NCBI GenBank assembly: GCA_028287665.1
Contig: JAQBPF010000030.1
Location: forward strand, 1-8,596
Reading direction: 5' to 3'
Length of the DNA: 8,596 nucleotides
DNA from: Deinococcus sp.
Lineage (GTDB): Bacteria > Deinococcota > Deinococci > Deinococcales > Deinococcaceae
The notes under the pieces were generated by a model. The model did no database searches. It saw only the letters and a program-made list of their open reading frames with translations, and had not been told where the DNA came from. The translations under genes and the position numbers were made by a program. Shown piece by piece: positions 6,335 to 8,596 of the stretch. Position 1 is the stretch's first letter, and the number at the start of each line of letters is the position of its first letter.

Positions 6335-8230
6335 TCAGGAGCCCATGCGCTGCATCTCGACCACATAACGCGCGATTTCTTGTGGAGAGGCCACCCCGCG
6401 TGCCACCTCGACCCGTTCGACCAGCACCTCGGGGTCGTAGGGGTCCACGCGCAGCAATTGATTGGCCAGCAGCAGGGCACGTTTGAGGTCGCCGTTGTCG
6501 CGGGCACGGCGCATCTGGTTGCGAATGGCTCCCGTAACCGCCCTCTGCAATTCCTCGCGCAGATCCTGGGCCCACTCGCTGTCGGTCACGGTTTTGAGGA
6601 AGGGTCCCCGGTATAGCGCCAGCATACGGGCCATGTCGCCGCGCTCCAGAGCCAATTCCAATTCCTGCACATCTATGGTCAGGCTGATGCCCGGTCCCAG
6701 CGAATAGCGCGGCATATTGTGCGGCCCAGCATGGACCACCGCGCCCTTGCCCAGGGCTTCCCGCAGTTCACGGATTACGCTCCGGATGTAATTCGATCCA
6801 GCCACGGGATCTTTGTCGGGGTACAAATCCAACTGTATTTCCTGCCGTGTGCGCCCCGGATTTCTTGCCAGATAGACCAGCATCAGGGCGCTGCCGTGCA
6901 GGGTCAGCGATACGGGTTGACCGTCGCGCACCACGCGGGTACGCCCCAGCGTTTCCACCTGGGCATGTGTCAGGCGTTCCTCATCCAACGGCACACTGCC
7001 GGTCAGCGCCGCGATTTTGTCGATGACCGCCTCCATAAAGGGAGCCACATCGGGTTCCAGCATGGCGCTATGGGTCAGTTCGGCCAATTCCTCCAGGTCG
7101 GGCCGGAAGCGGGCCTTGTCCTTGTCTTGCAGCAGGCGCTCCAGCCCCTCGCGCAGTATTTCCACCGATTCCTGATTGCGTCCCGTTCGCCGCAGTGAGT
7201 CCGAAAAATGAAGGAGCGCCCGTGTCAGCAGATGCGAATCGCCCGATTCACGCACATGAGGCAGGGCCGCTTCAAAATCCAGCAGGGCCAGTTCTATCTG
7301 TCCGCGTCGCCGGAACACCACACCACGGGTAATTAGGAGTGCGGCGGGCAGCTCTTCACCTGCATCCACACCCGCATGTATCGCTTCCAGGGCCTGTGCA
7401 AACTGCCCCTGCTCGCTATGCAACTCCGCCAATCGCGACGCCACCCAGATACGTGATTCGTACTCACCAGAACCCTCTACCAGTTCTCGAAGTTCTAGCA
7501 AAGTTCTCAAAGTTCGCGGCTTATCTCCTTTTAGACGGTAGATATCTGATTCATTGGTTAACACTATGATCATCCACTGATCGGAATAATATTCTGGATT
7601 GGCTAAAATTTGACGTGTCTCTTTAATATAAATTTCCGCCTCATCTAATAAGCGGGCGTCTATATATATGGCAGCAATGCTATGCAGTGTTGATAGACGC
7701 GGGTAGGGAACCGGATCAACACTTAGAACTCGTAGAGCCTCTTTATTTAACTGGAGGGCACGATTAATGTTGCCTAGAACGTTATACATTTGTGCCAAAG
7801 TCTGAGTAATTCGTCCGGTCAATTCATCATCGCCCAGCGAAATATAACCATGCCAGGCTTTCTCGCAGCGGGCCAACCCAGAATCGACATGACCCATCTG
7901 AAATTCTGTGGTGCCCCACCACCGTTGAAGACGAAGGCTTAACTCTCCAGCAGGCATTGGACCCAATTGGGCGAAGTGCTGGGCTGCGTCTTCAAAGCGT
8001 CCCATCAAACGCATCAGATTGCCGAGCTCGATCATCGCTTCAGGGTCACCCAATATTGAAGCTCTGGTTAACGGCGTCTCAGCCAACTCAAACTCGCGTA
8101 GGCGAAGATGCGACAATCCCAGCATCCGCCAAGTTGCAGTCTCCATTTGCTGCAATTCGGTGGTAAGTGTGATGACAGTCCGGTAATTCCCCGACTCAAA
8201 AGCGGTTTCTATTTGACTCGGGGGATTCAT
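6335..8230 (-). CDS. TPR-repeat transcriptional regulator with C-terminal winged helix and BTAD domain
   Basis: This is a 631-residue cytoplasmic regulator. Residues about 10-370 are helical repeats of the tetratricopeptide type; clear units include 143-170, 181-209, 264-290, 299-326 and 337-366. Residues about 424-515 look like the OmpR/SARP-type winged helix: VETLGRTRVVRDGQPV, a recognition region around RQEIQLDLYPDKDP, and NYIRSVIRELREALG. Residues about 520-612 match the bacterial transcriptional activator domain, with TIDVQELELAL, LYRGPFL and the final helical repeat LANQLLRVDPYDPEVLVERVE. Classic SARP activators have the order winged helix, BTAD, then TPR; here the TPR block comes first. 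TPR arrays in regulators often bind peptides or partner proteins. The start is supported by GAGGTG (8241-8236), 5 nt before the ATG, unlike most genes here. The gene is divergent from the small peptide operon, with 36 bp between starts, so it is the likely regulator of that operon. GC falls to about 41% over 7501-7860 (TPR residues about 124-244). Confidence 0.88.
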   Translation of the reverse strand: MNPPSQIETAFESGNYRTVITLTTELQQMETATWRMLGLSHLRLREFELAETPLTRASILGDPEAMIELGNLMRLMGRFEDAAQHFAQLGPMPAGELSLRLQRWWGTTEFQMGHVDSGLARCEKAWHGYISLGDDELTGRITQTLAQMYNVLGNINRALQLNKEALRVLSVDPVPYPRLSTLHSIAAIYIDARLLDEAEIYIKETRQILANPEYYSDQWMIIVLTNESDIYRLKGDKPRTLRTLLELRELVEGSGEYESRIWVASRLAELHSEQGQFAQALEAIHAGVDAGEELPAALLITRGVVFRRRGQIELALLDFEAALPHVRESGDSHLLTRALLHFSDSLRRTGRNQESVEILREGLERLLQDKDKARFRPDLEELAELTHSAMLEPDVAPFMEAVIDKIAALTGSVPLDEERLTHAQVETLGRTRVVRDGQPVSLTLHGSALMLVYLARNPGRTRQEIQLDLYPDKDPVAGSNYIRSVIRELREALGKGAVVHAGPHNMPRYSLGPGISLTIDVQELELALERGDMARMLALYRGPFLKTVTDSEWAQDLREELQRAVTGAIRNQMRRARDNGDLKRALLLANQLLRVDPYDPEVLVERVEVARGVASPQEIARYVVEMQRMGS

Positions 8231-8235
8231 CGTGC

Positions 8236-8241
8236 CACCTC
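8236..8241 (-). promoter_or_regulatory. Shine-Dalgarno site of the regulator gene
   Basis: GAGGTG on the minus strand lies 5 nt before the regulator ATG, and a second purine block GGAGG (8250-8246) lies further upstream. This gene therefore has a conventional leader, in contrast to the leaderless-looking genes in the rest of the window, and the site fixes its start. Confidence 0.6.
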
Positions 8242-8254
8242 ACGGCCTCCTTAC

Positions 8255-8260
8255 TACGCT
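8255..8260 (+). promoter_or_regulatory. Putative -10 element of the small peptide operon
   Basis: TACGCT (TANNNT form) ends exactly 6 nt before the ATG at 8267, the same spacing as before jag, ispF, the cyclophilin gene and the Nudix gene. There is no Shine-Dalgarno before that ATG. The site lies in the 36-bp region shared with the divergent regulator gene; no -35 is evident, so activation by a bound regulator is plausible. Confidence 0.38.
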
Positions 8261-8266
8261 TTGGTT

Positions 8267-8434
8267 ATGAAATTTAGCCATAGCACACACGTTCTGACAA
8301 ACCTCTTACAAAAAACTGTGATCGTTTTCACGCCAGATCAAGTCAAAGATATCAAGGCTGGCGCTCGTGAATACGGTGTGATGCAGGCTGGTGCTCGTGA
8401 ATACGGTGTAATGACCACTGGGAAGGCGGCCTAA
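8267..8434 (+). CDS. Small peptide with tandem AGAREYGVM repeat (candidate precursor peptide)
   Basis: This 55-residue peptide is not one I recognise. Residues 1-30 (starting MKFSHSTHVL, with a short hydrophobic patch TVIVF at 17-21) could act as a leader. Residues 31-39 and 41-49 are identical copies of AGAREYGVM separated by Gln, and TTGKAA ends the peptide. There is no signal peptide, transmembrane helix or cysteine. At DNA level the repeats (8355-8383 and 8385-8413, period 30 bp) differ at two bases, both synonymous (GGC/GGT and GTG/GTA). I chose the ATG at 8267. The frame is open further upstream, but only across the divergent regulator gene, and TACGCT sits 6 nt before this ATG. The next small gene begins 1 nt after its stop. 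The arrangement fits a ribosomal peptide precursor with a duplicated core, or a secreted or intracellular signal peptide. A function is inferred only from layout. Confidence 0.68.
   Translation: MKFSHSTHVLTNLLQKTVIVFTPDQVKDIKAGAREYGVMQAGAREYGVMTTGKAA
8271..8300 (-). promoter_or_regulatory. Possible promoter of the regulator gene, inside the first peptide gene
   Basis: On the minus strand TTGTCA (8300-8295, four of six matches to TTGACA) and TAAATT (8276-8271, four of six to TATAAT) are 18 nt apart. They would give a leader of roughly 35 nt carrying the Shine-Dalgarno site. If real, it overlaps the coding start of the divergent peptide gene, so the two transcription units would interfere or be co-regulated. 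Confidence 0.28.
8355..8413 (+). repeat. Tandem 30-bp coding repeat in the first peptide gene
   Basis: Two 29-bp units (8355-8383 and 8385-8413) are identical at 27 positions and offset by 30 bp, an exact multiple of three. They encode the two AGAREYGVM copies. The two mismatches (8362/8392 and 8380/8410) fall on third codon positions and change no residue. Confidence 0.92.
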
Positions 8435-8435
8435 T

Positions 8436-8573
8436 ATGACACATTCCAAAGTAACGCCTGCCCCTGCTCCTAAACCTGCTCCTGTGGTGAACACGGCCCC
8501 ACGCAATGACAAGCCACGCGAAGTAGCATTGCCCGTCATGCGGGGAGCGACAGCGGATTTCGGAGTCATCTGA
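8436..8573 (+). CDS. Small Pro/Ala-rich peptide with C-terminal GATADFGVI (second candidate precursor)
   Basis: This 45-residue peptide is not one I recognise. It starts MTHSKV, continues with a low-complexity PAPAPKPAP stretch (8-16), a charged segment (RNDKPRE, 23-29), and ends MRGATADFGVI with no residue after the motif. The end resembles the repeat of the first peptide: both share GA, a short variable step, an acidic residue, an aromatic residue, then GV and M or I. GGAAGG (8421-8426) lies 9 nt before the ATG as a Shine-Dalgarno, and the gene follows the first peptide gene by 1 nt, so the two are co-transcribed and probably coupled. It has no cysteine, signal peptide or membrane segment. 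The packing, ribosome binding site and shared motif argue that it is a real gene despite its size. Confidence 0.58.
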   Translation: MTHSKVTPAPAPKPAPVVNTAPRNDKPREVALPVMRGATADFGVI

Positions 8574-8596
8574 ATGAGGATAAATATAGAGCACAA
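8574..8596 (+). CDS. Start of a third gene in the peptide operon (cut by window edge)
   Basis: An ATG directly follows the stop of the second peptide gene, with GGAG (8562-8565) 8 nt before it, a well-placed Shine-Dalgarno. Only seven codons (MRINIEH) are in the window, so nothing can be said about the product. Its position makes it the first place to look for a modification, export or response protein of the peptide system. Confidence 0.5.

Noticed and set aside
8355..8413. Reading the 30-bp repeat as a CRISPR-like or DNA-binding-site array
   Set aside because: There are only two copies, with a 1-bp gap and no spacer. The period is a multiple of three and both mismatches are synonymous, which points to a coding repeat.
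8267..8434. Assigning the first peptide to the PlpX-type spliceotide family because of its Y-G steps
   Set aside because: The leader is not recognisably of the Nif11 or nitrile-hydratase type, Phe replaces Tyr in the second peptide, and no radical SAM gene is visible in the window. It is kept only as a hint.
8306..8596. Minus-strand open frame opposite the peptide genes
   Set aside because: It runs off the window, its repeats are just the mirror of the coding repeat on the plus strand, and the two synonymous differences in the plus frame favour that strand. No ribosome binding site could be judged.

Overview
The window looks like a chromosomal stretch of a GC-rich bacterium of the Deinococcus type. 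Three things suggest this: GC content near 60-67% over most of the genes, the set of housekeeping proteins, and several genes with a TANNNT hexamer placed 6-7 nt before the start codon. That spacing is expected for leaderless mRNAs, which are known to be common in Deinococcus. No marker gene fixes the genus, so this is an inference.

From base 1 to 8230 every gene lies on the minus strand. In transcription order they are: a TPR/winged-helix/BTAD transcriptional regulator (6335-8230), a Nudix hydrolase (5653-6282), a YigZ/IMPACT-family protein (5003-5650), ispF of the MEP isoprenoid pathway (4486-4977), a TrmL-type tRNA methyltransferase overlapping ispF by 4 nt (4013-4489), an M29 aminopeptidase (2684-3961), a cyclophilin peptidyl-prolyl isomerase (2008-2589), a low-molecular-weight protein tyrosine phosphatase (1335-1838), a Jag/KhpB RNA-binding protein (569-1159), and the N-terminal 185 codons of the release-factor methyltransferase prmC (1-556, cut by the window edge). 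Most are ordinary housekeeping genes in short transcription units: nudix-yigZ, ispF-trmL and jag-prmC. Hairpins lie after the aminopeptidase, cyclophilin and phosphatase genes.

The unusual part is the right end. Only 36 bp upstream of the regulator, a plus-strand operon of very small genes begins. The first encodes 55 residues with a nine-residue sequence (AGAREYGVM) present twice in tandem. The second, one base later, encodes 45 residues with a Pro/Ala-rich middle and a C-terminus (GATADFGVI) that resembles the repeat. A third reading frame starts directly after the second stop and runs out of the window. The two repeat copies differ at only two bases, both synonymous. This layout, with a TPR-containing regulator divergent from tiny peptide genes that share a C-terminal motif, fits a peptide natural product (RiPP-like) or peptide-signal system. 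The maturation or export genes would have to lie beyond base 8596. The regulator's middle TPR region and the peptide genes have markedly lower GC than the rest, so this end may be more recently acquired or fast-evolving.

I found no rRNA, tRNA, CRISPR array, insertion sequence or replication origin. No stretch above 300 bases lacks a gene.
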